DNA of 21,394 nucleotides from a virus: IMG/VR virus record IMGVR_UViG_3300021961_000738, positions 1 through 21,394 of that record, one strand, 5' to 3'. This document shows positions 21,222 to 21,394 of this stretch, one piece after another. The notes below the pieces were generated by a model. It did no database searches. It was not told where the DNA came from and was given only the letters and a program-made list of their open reading frames with translations. How positions within the stretch are numbered: position 1 is the first letter of the stretch; each line of letters opens with the position of its first letter. The position numbers and the translations under genes were made by a program.

Positions 21222-21260
21222 TTATGGGATAATCCTATAAGATTATCCCATAAGTGTCAA
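21222..21260 (-). promoter_or_regulatory. Promoter with 32-bp dyad operator (copy B)
   Basis: The minus strand reads TTGACA (21260-21255), 17 nt, then TAGGAT (21237-21232). A perfect inverted repeat spans 21222-21253, with arms TTATGGGATAATC and GATTATCCCATAA, 6 nt apart. Distances from -35 to start codon equal those of copy A exactly (offset 667). Two of the differing bases are symmetric changes that keep the arms paired. Confidence 0.75.
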
Positions 21261-21263
21261 TAC

Positions 21264-21394
21264 TTAATTTAAACTTTCTTCGTATTGTTTTCTCGCTAAT
21301 ATTTTAGCCTCTCTTGATTGATGTTTATTTTTCATTCCTTTAATCATACTTGCTAGATTACTAGGATTATAAATTGTTAGACCTGTACTATTAG
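21264..21394 (-). CDS. Partial gene, C-terminal end only
   Basis: The frame is open from the window edge to a TAA at 21264-21266. The visible 42 residues include NSTGLTIYNPSNLASMIKGM and later REAKILARKQYEESLN. It is a charged, helical, basic end with no recognisable domain. Its stop codon is 3 nt before the -35 box of the promoter at 21222-21260, so the next transcription unit starts right after it. The true start is outside the window; an internal ATG at about 21350 is possible but less likely because the frame continues upstream. Confidence 0.55.
   Translation of the reverse strand, partial: NSTGLTIYNPSNLASMIKGMKNKHQSREAKILARKQYEESLN

Noticed and set aside
1-21394. CRISPR array, tRNA genes, insertion sequences, integrase or attachment sites
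   Set aside because: No regularly spaced repeats, no tRNA-like clover sequences, and no transposase or recombinase motifs were seen on either strand.

Overview
The window is about 21.4 kb of a tailed-phage genome (Caudoviricetes, probably short-tailed), or the same phage as an uncultured marine contig. Every gene I can support lies on the minus strand, so transcription runs from high to low coordinates. The DNA is AT-rich, the proteins are lysine-rich, genes abut or overlap by 1-4 nt, and many small proteins resemble families I know from pelagiphages and uncultured Mediterranean phage contigs. A SAR11-like or other low-GC marine alphaproteobacterial host is therefore likely, but this is inference. 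No integrase, tRNA, CRISPR array or insertion sequence was seen, and no gene-free stretch exceeds 300 bases.

Layout in transcription order (right to left). (1) 21394-20024: a small-gene block holding a partial gene, a 63-aa gene, a 28-aa membrane peptide, a Cys-rich zinc-finger-like protein, a 72-aa gene and a DUF3846-like gene. Two genes here have near-identical promoters (TTGACA-17-TAGGAT), each overlapped by a 32-bp dyad. (2) 20023-19847: a gene-free gap with a 9-bp GC hairpin and a G-rich inverted repeat. (3) 19846-10966: packaging and portal region with the large terminase, two uncharacterised proteins of 841 and 794 aa that carry marine-phage 'GGRVGL'/'GGGLANL' motifs, and an 816-aa portal. 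(4) 10963-8694: ten short genes, mostly lysine-rich, joined largely by TAATG overlaps; they include a 3TM-type holin candidate and three genes of 37-46 codons. (5) 8621-4846: capsid assembly, with a GroES-like co-chaperonin, scaffold, a conserved virion-associated protein, a decoration-like protein and a gpT-like major capsid protein. (6) 4783-1: two overlapping small genes, putative decoration proteins, neck proteins (gp4-like and SU10-type adaptor), a Cys/His mini-protein and the start of a WG-motif, beta-repeat tail or fibre protein.

Together these form a morphogenesis module: the terminase packages DNA through the portal into a capsid built on the scaffold and probably helped by the phage GroES; neck proteins then close the head and join it to tail/fibre proteins. 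The two giant proteins between terminase and portal are candidates for internal or ejected proteins. Promoter-like sequences before the co-chaperonin/scaffold/capsid block and before a decoration-like gene, with GC hairpins behind the capsid and decoration genes, suggest local boosting of structural-gene expression.
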